A stretch of 64,000 bases of DNA from Ornithobacterium rhinotracheale (GTDB lineage Bacteria > Bacteroidota > Bacteroidia > Flavobacteriales > Weeksellaceae), in assembly GCF_022832975.1 (NCBI RefSeq), contig NZ_CP094846.1, positions 744,001 to 808,000 of the forward strand. Direction: 5' to 3'. Under the pieces are notes generated by a model. The model saw nothing but the letters and a program-made list of their open reading frames with translations, made no database searches and was not told where the DNA came from. Shown one piece after another: positions 52,329 to 60,862 of the stretch. A program made the position numbers and the translations under genes. Numbering within the stretch: the stretch's first letter is position 1; the number at the start of each line of letters is the position of its first letter.

Positions 52329-53615
52329 TTAATAGACTTTTATTTTTCCCGTTACTGCGCTATCTATCAACGATGTTTTGAGCTCCCGCAGGCGTTCTAT
52401 TTGCTGCTGTTGTAGATTGATTGCATTGTCTATTTTTGCGGATTGATTGTCCAGAAAATCCGAAATGGCTTGTTGCTCTTCTAGTGGGGGGAGTGGGATT
52501 TTATTATCAATAATGGTTGGAGATACTCTTTTTAAACCAGCTGTACCAGTCATTGTTGATATTGCATATTGTTTAAATCTATTATTTTGGAAATAATAAA
52601 ATAAAAAAATGTTTAATAAACTTTTATCAACAACTCTAAATACAAAAATTTCAGAAGTTCCAAATCCAAATCCATTCTCTAAATCATTTGCTATTGCAAT
52701 ATTGCCATTTTCAAAACATGGTGTAACTTTAGCCATAAGCACATCGTTGTTTTTAAAAGAAGTGTAGTTACATACATTCTCGTAAGTTGAAATACGTTTT
52801 TCTATCTTTCCGTTTCTAAGACATTCCATGGGGACAAAATTAACTTGGACATTTGACAATAAACTTTTATCTGAAAAATTTGGATTAAGTTTTGCTAAAA
52901 ATTTAGTTTTTATAAATTTCCAATGTGCTGGAATTTGTCCGAGCCATTCTACGCCAGAATCTTTTAACGGGACATCGGGGTTTAGCCCCTTGGTCACTGC
53001 CTGCTGAATGATGATTTGTTTTCGCTCTTTGAGTAGTGCTATCATCTTTTCTTTTTGCGCGATTACACGCTCTATCTGCTGCGTTTTTCTATCTAAAAAA
53101 TCCGCAATGGCTTGTTGCTCTTCTAGTGGGGGGACAATAATAAATTCATTTTTTAATTCTGAATAGTTAATATTTTGACCTTCTCTAATTCCAGTAACGA
53201 AACTTTTTAATAATTGAATAAAACTATGAGATTTAAATAAATATTTATAGTATTTTGAAAACCTATTATCGTTAGGACAAAGTATGATATATGCCGCACT
53301 AATTATGCCCTGATGATTAGAATACTCAATACCTCCTTGGAAAGAGCGCAAACTAATGACAAAGTCTCCTTTCTTTACTAACTTTTGCTGTTCTAAATTT
53401 TTAATAGCTTCAACAATTCGTTTTCCATATATTGACTGAGGAATGACACCTTGTGATTGAGTTGCACATAAAGGTTCTTCTTCAGGGAATCCTTTAATAT
53501 TTCTTTCAGTTAAACAATATTTCATTTTAAAAAACTCCCAATGTGCTGGAATTTGTCCGAGCCATTCTACGCCAGAATCCTTGTATTGGCTATATTTTTT
53601 AAGTCCTGTGCTCAT
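52329..53615 (-). CDS. hsdS: Type I restriction-modification specificity subunit S
   Basis: A 428-residue HsdS with two target-recognition domains, each introduced by DSGVEWLGQIPAHW (about residues 12-25 and 217-230) and each ended by a conserved helix: PPLEEQQAIADFLDRKTQQIE and PPLEEQQAISDFLDNQSAKID in parts. It directs the methylase and nuclease to a two-part DNA site. The recognition sequence cannot be read from this. Exact DNA repeats of 42 and 29 bases bound the two halves and could allow domain exchange. It starts 5 bases after hsdM. Confidence 0.96.
   Translation of the reverse strand: MSTGLKKYSQYKDSGVEWLGQIPAHWEFFKMKYCLTERNIKGFPEEEPLCATQSQGVIPQSIYGKRIVEAIKNLEQQKLVKKGDFVISLRSFQGGIEYSNHQGIISAAYIILCPNDNRFSKYYKYLFKSHSFIQLLKSFVTGIREGQNINYSELKNEFIIVPPLEEQQAIADFLDRKTQQIERVIAQKEKMIALLKERKQIIIQQAVTKGLNPDVPLKDSGVEWLGQIPAHWKFIKTKFLAKLNPNFSDKSLLSNVQVNFVPMECLRNGKIEKRISTYENVCNYTSFKNNDVLMAKVTPCFENGNIAIANDLENGFGFGTSEIFVFRVVDKSLLNIFLFYYFQNNRFKQYAISTMTGTAGLKRVSPTIIDNKIPLPPLEEQQAISDFLDNQSAKIDNAINLQQQQIERLRELKTSLIDSAVTGKIKVY
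52464..52492. repeat. 29-bp exact repeat in hsdS (second copy at 53106-53134)
   Basis: Encodes the EEQQAI segment of the conserved helix after each recognition domain. The identical copy lies 642 bases away in the same direction. Confidence 0.9.
52920..52961. repeat. 42-bp exact repeat in hsdS (second copy at 53538-53579)
   Basis: Encodes DSGVEWLGQIPAHW at the beginning of each recognition domain. The identical copy lies 618 bases away in the same direction, so recombination between copies could delete or swap a recognition domain. Confidence 0.9.
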
Positions 53616-53620
53616 GGTGG

Positions 53621-55969
53621 TTATATATTTAAAATTTCAGCAATCAGCCCATCGCTTTCTTGTTCTAGTGCTAGTATATCTTGGTTTACTTCCTCTATGC
53701 TTCGCAGTGCTTTGTGCTGGTAAAAGTATTTATTAAAGCTAATTTCATAGCCAATTTTGGTTTTGCTTAGATCGATCCATGCTTCTTCTACATAGGGTTT
53801 CACCTCTCGCAAAAAGTAGTCGTGTATTTCTTGGTTAAGCGGTATGGTTTCGCTATCGCGCAAATCGGTCTGGCTCTCGTAGGTTATGTACTCTCCTTTC
53901 TTTTGGGTAGGATAATAGCCATAGTCTGGCAGATCCTCTTTGGTGCAACCTAGATAGTCTAGGAGCTGCTCTAGCTTGTCTCCCTCTAATTTTTGTTTTT
54001 TGGCAATTACTTTTTCTGCTGTTTCATCATACCACGACACGGCATTGTATATTTGATTTTTCTCTGCGGCAGAAAGTTTTATATTTTCTTTTTTAAGTGT
54101 TTTTTCTACCTCAGATTTAAATAAATTAAAATCGCTATACACAGCATCTCCTATCTTTTGCCAAAGCAATGATGCGGTGTCCAATATTTTTTTCTGTTTG
54201 CTCCAGGTGGCTGGGGCTATGAGTTGTTTTTTCTTTTTATTCGTTAAATCTATATCATTTTTTTCGCACCAGTCTAGTAATTCTCTTTCTATATTTTTCA
54301 GCTCTGTATACACCTTTTCGCCATAGGTTTCATAAGCCCACTGCATGGGCTCGGCAAGTGTTTTTTCGTAGCGTAGGCTTTCCACTTTTTCGGCACTTAG
54401 TTGTGCTTTTAATCTTGCTGGGCGTTCAATGTTTACTTTGTAGTATCCAAAATCTGAATTTTTGAATATTTTGGCAGCTATTTCCTCTTCGTTTTTTCGT
54501 TCTATGGTTGCAAAGTTTAAATAAGCTTCTTGAATTTCTTGTATATGTTCTGGCGCAAGCTCACAATTTTTGTTTCCCAAGTTTTTGCGTAGTTTGGCAT
54601 AGCGTTGAGAGGCATCTATTAAAATGACTTTGCCTTTTCGTTCGGCGGGTTTATTGTTATTTAAAAACCAAATGTAGGTAGTGATACCTGTGTTGTAGAA
54701 CAAATTATTAGGCAATTGTACGATACAATCTAGCCAATCATTTTCTATGATATAACGGCGAATATTACTCTCTCCTCCTCCTGCATCTCCTGTGAAAAGG
54801 CTAGACCCATTGTGCACCGATGCTACACGAGATCCTTTAGGGTTGTCTTTGAGCGATTTCATTTTGTTTACCATTTCCATCAAGAAAAGCAATTGCCCAT
54901 CAGACGAGCGAGGGGTGGCATCACACTCTTCAAGATTTCCCCAGTAATTCTTTAGTTTTACGATAAAACGCTCATCGATTACTTGATTTCCGTCTTTGAT
55001 GTATTTTTGGTCTCCGCTCCAGGATTTGCCATAAGGTGGATTGGAAAACATGAAATTAAATTTCTCGCCAGCAAATTCATCTGTGGCCAATGTGGAACCC
55101 ACACGAATATTTGAAGGGTCGTTGCCTTTGATCATCATATCCGATTTGCAAATCGCGTAGGTTTCATCGTTTATTTCTTTCCCATACAAAAAGATATCGG
55201 TGTTTAGGGCTCGTATTTCACCCTCCTCGCTCTTGATGAAATTTTGAGCCTCGGTAAGCATTCCTCCAGAACCGCAAGCAGGATCGTAAATGGTAATTAC
55301 TTTGTCTAAATCATCTTTAATCGGCTCAAACACAATGTGTGTCATAAGCTTAATAACCTCTCTCGGGGTGAAGTGCTCTCCCGCTTCCTCATTGTTTTCT
55401 TCGTTAAATTTTCGAATCAGTTCCTCGAAAACATAGCCCATACCCAGATTGGTGAGCGGTGGGAGTTTCCTCCCATCTGGATCTTCTTTTTCTAGTGGGG
55501 TTAAATTAATTTTGGGCGAAGTGAATTTTTCTAGCACATCTAGCAAAACATCTTTTTGTGCCATGTGGCGAATTTGATTTTTTAAATTGAATTTATCTAT
55601 TATTTCCTGGACATTTGGGCTAAATCCATTTAAATAATCTTCAAAATTAGCAAGCAATATCTGCTGGCTATTGGTTGCTGTATTATACAACTTCTGCAAA
55701 GTCCACTCGCTGGTATTGTAGAAAACATATCCAGAGGCATCTTGCAAAGAAGATTCATCCCATTCAGTGAGCCCTACATCTTCTTTTTGGAACTTCATTT
55801 CCTCCATCACTTTACCCTTGGTAGTTTCTAGAAGTGCATCTAGCCTTCGGAGTACCACCATGGGTAAAATAACATCTCGGTATTTACCTCGCACATAAAC
55901 ATCTCTCAAGCAATCATCGGCAATCGACCAGATAAAGGAAACTATTTTGTTGTGATCTATGGGATTCAT
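53621..55969 (-). CDS. hsdM: Type I restriction-modification methylase subunit M
   Basis: A 782-residue N6-adenine methylase. The N-terminal HsdM domain is followed by motif X/GEHFTPREVIKLM, SAM-binding motif I IYDPACGSGGML (229-238) and catalytic motif IV FMFSNPPYGKSW (NPPY 310-313). The C-terminal about 250 residues form an extension with coiled-coil segments, as in the longer HsdM branch. It methylates the site chosen by HsdS to protect host DNA. It is the first gene of the five-gene operon; a -7-like TAAATTTG lies 57 bases upstream. Confidence 0.96.
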   Translation of the reverse strand: MNPIDHNKIVSFIWSIADDCLRDVYVRGKYRDVILPMVVLRRLDALLETTKGKVMEEMKFQKEDVGLTEWDESSLQDASGYVFYNTSEWTLQKLYNTATNSQQILLANFEDYLNGFSPNVQEIIDKFNLKNQIRHMAQKDVLLDVLEKFTSPKINLTPLEKEDPDGRKLPPLTNLGMGYVFEELIRKFNEENNEEAGEHFTPREVIKLMTHIVFEPIKDDLDKVITIYDPACGSGGMLTEAQNFIKSEEGEIRALNTDIFLYGKEINDETYAICKSDMMIKGNDPSNIRVGSTLATDEFAGEKFNFMFSNPPYGKSWSGDQKYIKDGNQVIDERFIVKLKNYWGNLEECDATPRSSDGQLLFLMEMVNKMKSLKDNPKGSRVASVHNGSSLFTGDAGGGESNIRRYIIENDWLDCIVQLPNNLFYNTGITTYIWFLNNNKPAERKGKVILIDASQRYAKLRKNLGNKNCELAPEHIQEIQEAYLNFATIERKNEEEIAAKIFKNSDFGYYKVNIERPARLKAQLSAEKVESLRYEKTLAEPMQWAYETYGEKVYTELKNIERELLDWCEKNDIDLTNKKKKQLIAPATWSKQKKILDTASLLWQKIGDAVYSDFNLFKSEVEKTLKKENIKLSAAEKNQIYNAVSWYDETAEKVIAKKQKLEGDKLEQLLDYLGCTKEDLPDYGYYPTQKKGEYITYESQTDLRDSETIPLNQEIHDYFLREVKPYVEEAWIDLSKTKIGYEISFNKYFYQHKALRSIEEVNQDILALEQESDGLIAEILNI

Positions 55970-56366
55970 ATATTCTATAATATTTAAAATTTAAAAAATG
56001 CTGTTTTAAGTTTTAACAGATTTCACAAATTTAAATATTTTTTGTAAGCATATGCCTATAAAAAACGATTTTCATAGTAATTTTTAACACAAGTTTTTCT
56101 TTGGCAATCTAAAAGGAAAAATCTGATAATAAAAAAATAAGATGTCATGCATTACGGATAAAACATTTATAAAGTCAGTGTATTTAGCCATATGAGAAAC
56201 TATCTGGAAATGGTCGCTGCCCATTAGAAACTAGAGCTTAATTTTGAATCAATTTATGCTTTTATTTGAACAATGACCCAGATTATAAATCCAAGCTCTT
56301 ACTTTTTAATTTACAAACTTTACGGGACGTTGACCATTTATACACCCTTGCGTATTTCTATTTTTG
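55970..56366. other. Non-coding stretch between hsdM and the mob genes
   Basis: A 397-base AT-rich gap holding the putative hsdM -7 box (56026-56033) and nothing else I can assign. A 61-codon plus-strand frame that overlaps the adjacent mob-linked gene has no recognisable features. Confidence 0.6.
56026..56033 (-). promoter_or_regulatory. Putative -7 box for the hsd operon
   Basis: TAAATTTG on the minus strand, 57 bases before the hsdM ATG, fits TAnnTTTG. No -33 element is clear. Confidence 0.4.
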
Positions 56367-56852
56367 TTACTCTCCTTGCTTAAGGGTTTTTAATGATTTC
56401 CACTTCTCGAAAGCTCTTTTTCCTTCCTTTGAATTGTCTAAAAATGATTGAAAATACGATTTCATTCCTTCGTATTTTTCCACCTGTTTCCTGTAATCCT
56501 TAACTTCATTTGTCATTTTATTAAAACTATAAAAAGATAATCCTGAAATGAATACTATATAAACAAACAACCCAAACAGTACATACATTGCCATTTTTGG
56601 GATATTGAGTAAAGCTTTCAATGATTTTAATTGATTTGTCATTAAAGTATCAATTTCATTCATAGAGGATTGTAGTTTTGATGAGTCTACATCGATATGT
56701 ATATTCTTAGCTTCAGTCACATGGCTTTTTATGGCATTTTCAATTTGAGTTATGTATTTTTCGTTGGTTTCCATGCGTTTTGTGTGTTCAGAAATAGCTT
56801 CAAATAATATTTTTCCTATTTCTTCATTGGAGATTCTTCGTTTTGCGCTCAT
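56367..56852 (-). CDS. Mobilization-linked membrane protein, unknown function
   Basis: A 161-residue protein that shares its start with the end of the relaxase gene (1-base overlap). Residues 1-85 are polar and helical (RRISNEEIGKILFEAISEHTKRMETNEKY in parts), a single membrane helix follows (about 88-110, MYVLFGLFVYIVFISGLSFYSF), and the C-terminus is a charged helix. I do not recognise a named family. The position after mobC and the relaxase suggests a role in relaxosome anchoring or coupling to a transfer channel. Confidence 0.75.
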   Translation of the reverse strand: MSAKRRISNEEIGKILFEAISEHTKRMETNEKYITQIENAIKSHVTEAKNIHIDVDSSKLQSSMNEIDTLMTNQLKSLKALLNIPKMAMYVLFGLFVYIVFISGLSFYSFNKMTNEVKDYRKQVEKYEGMKSYFQSFLDNSKEGKRAFEKWKSLKTLKQGE

Positions 56853-57733
56853 TATCGTTTTCTTTTATAAGTTAAATTTGTTTGATTGATTTTTAGCTCA
56901 CTTCCAAGTGTTATATTATTTAATAATTTCTGTTGAGTAGCTGTAAGTTTTAGCCCTGTAAAATCAATACCTCGTTTTTTCATATGCTTTAGACTGAACT
57001 CTTTGCCAAGATCAGAGGCTTTGATTCCCAGTATTTCGCCCTTTTTGCGTCCACTTTTATAAATCCGTTCATCATATTGCTTTTTCTCTTCTGCACTCAT
57101 AAATCTAAAACCTTGTGTTTCTCCTTTTTTGTTTTTCATTGGTACCATGTGTATGTTGTGGCTTTGCAAATCATCTATTACTTCAAAAATTGATTTAGAC
57201 CATTGAGTTTCTTGGAGAAACATCTCTTTGTAATAAGCCCTTAAATTTTCTTGTTCTCTCTGTTTTCTTTCTGCAATCATTTTAGCCGTCGTTAAACCAT
57301 ATTTTTCTGCAATTTTTTGAGAGAGAATTTGTGTTCTTTTACCAATTCTAAAATCGTTTAAAGCGGAACCTGTTTGAGAATTTATGCGATTGGCTATGAT
57401 ATGGATGTGTTTTGTCTTGGTGGAATTATGGATTGTGGCTATCCATTGATGTTTACTCAATTTCATTTCTCGGATAAAATCAGTGGCGTATTGTTTTAAT
57501 TCCAGCCTACTATAATCTCGGTCTGGGCATGGACTTAGCACAAAACTAAATGTATTATTGCTGCAATGTTTATTCATTTGTTGTACAAATCTCATTTCTT
57601 TTAGCAGTTCATGTCCATTAGTACCTCCTAGTAAATTTCGCCCAAGTTCTATGGCTTGTCCTTTATCATCTAAAATATAGTCAAAGGCTCGGGCAGAACC
57701 TTTAGTGCTAGCTCCTTTTCCAACCATTTTCAA
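56852..57733 (-). CDS. Relaxase/mobilization nuclease (MobA/VirD2-like)
   Basis: A 293-residue relaxase that would nick an oriT and stay bound to the transferred strand. The metal-binding motif is IHNSTKTKHIHIIANRIN (His102, His109, His111, Asn115 in the order expected), and the segment FVLSPCPDRDYS precedes it. It is short, with no helicase or primase domain, as in mobilizable elements. It overlaps mobC by 26 bases and touches the membrane protein gene. It needs conjugation machinery from another element. Confidence 0.9.
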   Translation of the reverse strand: MKMVGKGASTKGSARAFDYILDDKGQAIELGRNLLGGTNGHELLKEMRFVQQMNKHCSNNTFSFVLSPCPDRDYSRLELKQYATDFIREMKLSKHQWIATIHNSTKTKHIHIIANRINSQTGSALNDFRIGKRTQILSQKIAEKYGLTTAKMIAERKQREQENLRAYYKEMFLQETQWSKSIFEVIDDLQSHNIHMVPMKNKKGETQGFRFMSAEEKKQYDERIYKSGRKKGEILGIKASDLGKEFSLKHMKKRGIDFTGLKLTATQQKLLNNITLGSELKINQTNLTYKRKR

Positions 57734-58028
57734 TAAAATTTAAATGTTTTTCTATTTTTTCAATTAAATCGTCTATTCTATCTATCATTAAACTATAATT
57801 CCCTTTCTTTAAGAGGTTTTTGATTCTCATGAAGTTTAACCTATACTGCCGAAGCAGTAAATAAGCTTCCACTTGTTTAGCATCAACAGGGGCGGGGAGC
57901 TCTCTGCCGAGAGCAGTTCTTAAAATGTATTCTGACATGCTTAAATTTAAATCAGTGGCTTTTTGTCTTATTAAAGCTTTGTCCCAAGCGTCAACGCGTA
58001 TTTCTATTTTTTGATTTTTATTACTCAT
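57708..58028 (-). CDS. mobC: MobC-like relaxosome accessory protein
   Basis: A 106-residue protein with a ribbon-helix-helix N-terminus (KIEIRVDAWDKALIRQKATDLNLSMSEYILRTALGR in parts) and a C-terminal helical MobC domain (LLLRQYRLNFMRIKNLLKKG). MobC proteins bind near oriT and help the relaxase melt it. It precedes the relaxase gene and overlaps it; the likely oriT lies directly upstream. Confidence 0.88.
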   Translation of the reverse strand: MSNKNQKIEIRVDAWDKALIRQKATDLNLSMSEYILRTALGRELPAPVDAKQVEAYLLLRQYRLNFMRIKNLLKKGNYSLMIDRIDDLIEKIEKHLNFIENGWKRS

Positions 58029-58378
58029 AATGTTTAAATGTTTTTCGGAGAAAAACCTGACCGAAGGTCAAAATCTTTTCAACCGAAGGGCAGAAAAGCG
58101 AGATGCTGCTTTCAGGATGCAAACAAGGGAATTTTTCCGCCGTTTGTCCTGACAAGCACCCATCTCGAACTTTTGCGCATCCAATTTTCTCGATTCATGT
58201 TATTTTTTGGGGTAGTTTACATAGTCGGCTAAATCAAAACCTCGTTCTCTATCGTCTTCATTCGCGAGATTTTCCAACAAGTTAGATATTTGAATGTTAA
58301 ATAGGTTGTTGTTTAAGGAGCTTATGATATACGAAAAATAGAATTGTATAAGTTAATAATCATTTTAGTTTTTAAATA
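58029..58378. other. Non-coding stretch upstream of mobC with candidate oriT
   Basis: A 350-base gap, notably richer in G+C near 58050-58200 than its neighbours. It has several inverted repeats: TGACC-GAA-GGTCA (58058-58070), TTGTC-CT-GACAA (58144-58155) and CGAGATG (58099-58105) with CATCTCG (58161-58167), plus GGAA/TTCC. This is the place expected for the origin of transfer. The nick site cannot be identified from sequence alone. The right-hand part shows nothing clear. Confidence 0.45.
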
Positions 58379-59154
58379 ATGACTCTTATATTTGTTGCAG
58401 ATAGAGATAATCATATGTACCAAAGTCATCCAAATTGTATCCAACCAGATAATGAATATATTTATGTATGGAGATATTTGGACCTAAAAAAGTTTTTATC
58501 TTTTGTACAAACAAGAAGCCTTTTCTTTTGTGCATTAAATAATTTTGAGGATAACTTTGAAGGTTCGATACCACGTAATAATATTTTAAGACGAACAGAT
58601 TTATTAAAGAATATTCCCAAAAATAAACATGAGTTTTATTTGAATGGTCTTATGAAATTTAAAGAGCTTCATAAGATGTTCAGAGAGATGATTTATGTAA
58701 ACTGTTGGCATTCTAATCAAAATGAATCTATTGCGATGTGGAAAATTTATTCAAGAAATGACGAAGGGGTTGCTATTAGATCTACATATAAACAATTAAA
58801 AGAAAGTATTGAAGATGAAAAACGAATATTCATGGGAATAGTTAAATATATTGATTATGATAAGGATATTATTGATGATAGCAATGCATTATCTTCAGTT
58901 TTTCATAAGCGATTAGAATATTCTTTTGAGAATGAGGTAAGATTGGTAACTGATGGTCTAAATGAGCGAACTTTTCAAAAATCAATTGAGAATAAAGCAT
59001 TAGGAGTTGCAACTTGGATAAATTGATTGAAAGCGTATATGTATCTCCTTTTGCTCCAAGTTGGTATTATAATATAGTTAAAGATCTGATGAAAAAATAT
59101 GAAGTAAGAAAAGAGGTTCGTCAATCGTCTTTAATAAAGGAAGCAGAATATTAA
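58379..59154 (+). pseudogene. DUF2971-family protein gene, frameshifted
   Basis: The first frame (58379-59026, 215 residues) matches the DUF2971 family: a YVWRYLDLKKFLSFVQTRSLFFC start, FEDNFEGSIPR, VNCWHSNQNESIAMWKIYSRNDEGVAIRST in parts, and YEF/ENEVRL. It stops at TGA 59024. The conserved C-terminus, LDKLIESVYVSPFAPSWYY and the following helix, continues in the neighbouring frame from 59014 to TAA 59154. A single insertion or deletion near 59005-59015 would explain this. DUF2971 genes often occur in accessory and defence regions; their function is not established. It is the only plus-strand gene of the island. Confidence 0.8.
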
Positions 59155-59266
59155 AATCTTTTGATGCAGCATCATACTTTGTAAGCAAACTATTTAATAA
59201 TTGGTATATCTGCTAAATTCATTGTATGTTGTTATTACTACACCCCATTGTTATTTACAGTATTTG

Positions 59267-59289
59267 AGGTGTAGTATAGGTGTAAAAAA
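59267..59289. repeat. Tandem GGTGTAG motif, right island flank
   Basis: AGGTGTAGTATAGGTGTA followed by A residues matches 19 of 23 bases of the left-flank copy at 45784-45806. A partly inverted copy (TACTACACC) lies at 59236-59244, so a hairpin is also possible here. It sits between the DUF2971 remnant and mnmE. Confidence 0.4.
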
Positions 59290-59395
59290 ATGCCCTATAA
59301 CATCATATTATCTGACATCAAATGTAAGAAGAAAATTTGTAACTATCACTATATTAGTCGCTTGGTGGTATTTTGTTGTCCGATATTAACACTAC

Positions 59396-60805
59396 CTACT
59401 TCCCGATACAGAACTCACTAAAGATAGTACCCAAAATATCACGATCGACTTCGATATCGCCCGTAATGCTTCCTAAGTGGCGAATTGCCTCGCGCACATC
59501 TTGAGCCATCAAATCTCCTGGAATATTCATTTCAAGTGCTTGTTGCGTGGCTTGTAGACTTGTCAAAGTTTTCTCGAGTGCTTCTTTGTGACGCGCATGG
59601 GTGATAATCGTGTCGCTAGTGTTTTTCCAATCTTTTACAAGACTAGCGATTTCGGTCATTAAATCAGAAACTTGAGCCGAGTTTTTAGCCGAAATTCCAA
59701 GATTTTTTACACTAGAAAAGTTTTCCTTTAGCGATGAAATTTCATCGGAATTAAAGAATTCTGGGTTAAATCCATTTCGCACATCGATTTTATTTTCAAT
59801 TAAGAATAGGTGAATTCCTAAATTTTTAATCGGTTGCAGTAATTTTGTAATTTCTTCAGGTTGAGTGTTTTCGGTGTCGTATAAAAATAGGACTAATTTC
59901 GATTTTTTGGCATTGGCAATGGCGCGTTCTACCCCTAGAGCCTCGATGGTGTCTTCGGTTTCGCGAATGCCCGCCGTGTCGATTAATCTAAATTTAATCC
60001 CATTAGCAATCACTACATCCTCTATGCTGTCGCGTGTCGTTCCCTCAATATCAGAAACAATAGCTTTATCTTCGTTCAAAATACTATTGAGCAACGAAGA
60101 TTTTCCCGCATTGGGCTTGCCCAAAATCGCAATCGGAATTCCGTCTTTTATCGCATTTCCGTACTGGAATGAATTTATCAAAGTTTGAATGTGCGTTTGT
60201 AGATTTTTAACCAAAAGTAAAAACTCCTCTCGGTCGGCAAATTCCACATCTTCTTCGGTAAAATCCAGTTCCAACTCAAGCATAGCGGCAAAGTGAATGA
60301 GTTGTTTGCGCAGTTCTTTCAATTTGGTCGAAACGCCACCACGCATTTGGTTCATCGCTAAATCATGTGCTGCTTGCGTATCCGACGCGATCAAATCCGC
60401 CACGGCTTCGGCTTGCGCCAAGTCTAATTTTCCGTTTTTAAAGGCACGCAAGGTAAATTCGCCCGCATTTGCCATGCGTGCACCATTTTTTAAATATAAA
60501 TCTATGATTTGCTGAATGATGAACGACGAGCCGTGGCACGAGATTTCTACCGTATCCTCACCCGTGTAGGAATTGGGATTTTTAAACACAGAAACCAGCA
60601 CTTCATCAATCCAATTGCCATTGTTGTCTACCATATCGCCAAAAATCAAGGCGTGCGATTTTTCCGAAATCTTTCTTTTTTTATTTTTAGGTTTAAAGCA
60701 TTTTTCGGTGATTTCAAAAGCCTTTTCGCCAGAAATTCTAAGTACAGCAATTGCCGCTGATTGCATGCCCGTAGCTGGGGCAATGATGGTTTCTTCGTAG
60801 TTCAT
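59396..60805 (-). CDS. mnmE: tRNA modification GTPase MnmE
   Basis: A 469-residue MnmE (TrmE), which with MnmG modifies wobble uridines of tRNAs. The N-terminal tetrahydrofolate-binding domain (TIIAPATGMQSAAIAVLRISG, ending in CHGSSFIIQQIIDL) is followed by the G domain (GKPNAGKSSLLNSI, DIEGTTRD, DTAG in LIDTAGIRETED) and a C-terminal helical domain ending in FCIGK, the essential CxGK motif. Length is normal. It borders the accessory island. Confidence 0.97.
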   Translation of the reverse strand: MNYEETIIAPATGMQSAAIAVLRISGEKAFEITEKCFKPKNKKRKISEKSHALIFGDMVDNNGNWIDEVLVSVFKNPNSYTGEDTVEISCHGSSFIIQQIIDLYLKNGARMANAGEFTLRAFKNGKLDLAQAEAVADLIASDTQAAHDLAMNQMRGGVSTKLKELRKQLIHFAAMLELELDFTEEDVEFADREEFLLLVKNLQTHIQTLINSFQYGNAIKDGIPIAILGKPNAGKSSLLNSILNEDKAIVSDIEGTTRDSIEDVVIANGIKFRLIDTAGIRETEDTIEALGVERAIANAKKSKLVLFLYDTENTQPEEITKLLQPIKNLGIHLFLIENKIDVRNGFNPEFFNSDEISSLKENFSSVKNLGISAKNSAQVSDLMTEIASLVKDWKNTSDTIITHARHKEALEKTLTSLQATQQALEMNIPGDLMAQDVREAIRHLGSITGDIEVDRDILGTIFSEFCIGK

Positions 60806-60862
60806 AAATACAAAAATACGATTTTTATATATTTTTTAATTTTCAAAATTTAATCATGAAAA

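Noticed and set aside
56266-56451. 61-codon plus-strand frame next to the mob-linked membrane gene
   Set aside because: It overlaps that gene in antisense and has no conserved features.
58040-58285. Short frames on both strands in the region upstream of mobC
   Set aside because: They fall in the repeat-rich candidate oriT and have no recognisable domains or translation signals.
59201-59389. 62-codon plus-strand frame between the DUF2971 remnant and mnmE
   Set aside because: It crosses the repeat and hairpin at 59236-59289 and shows no protein-like pattern.
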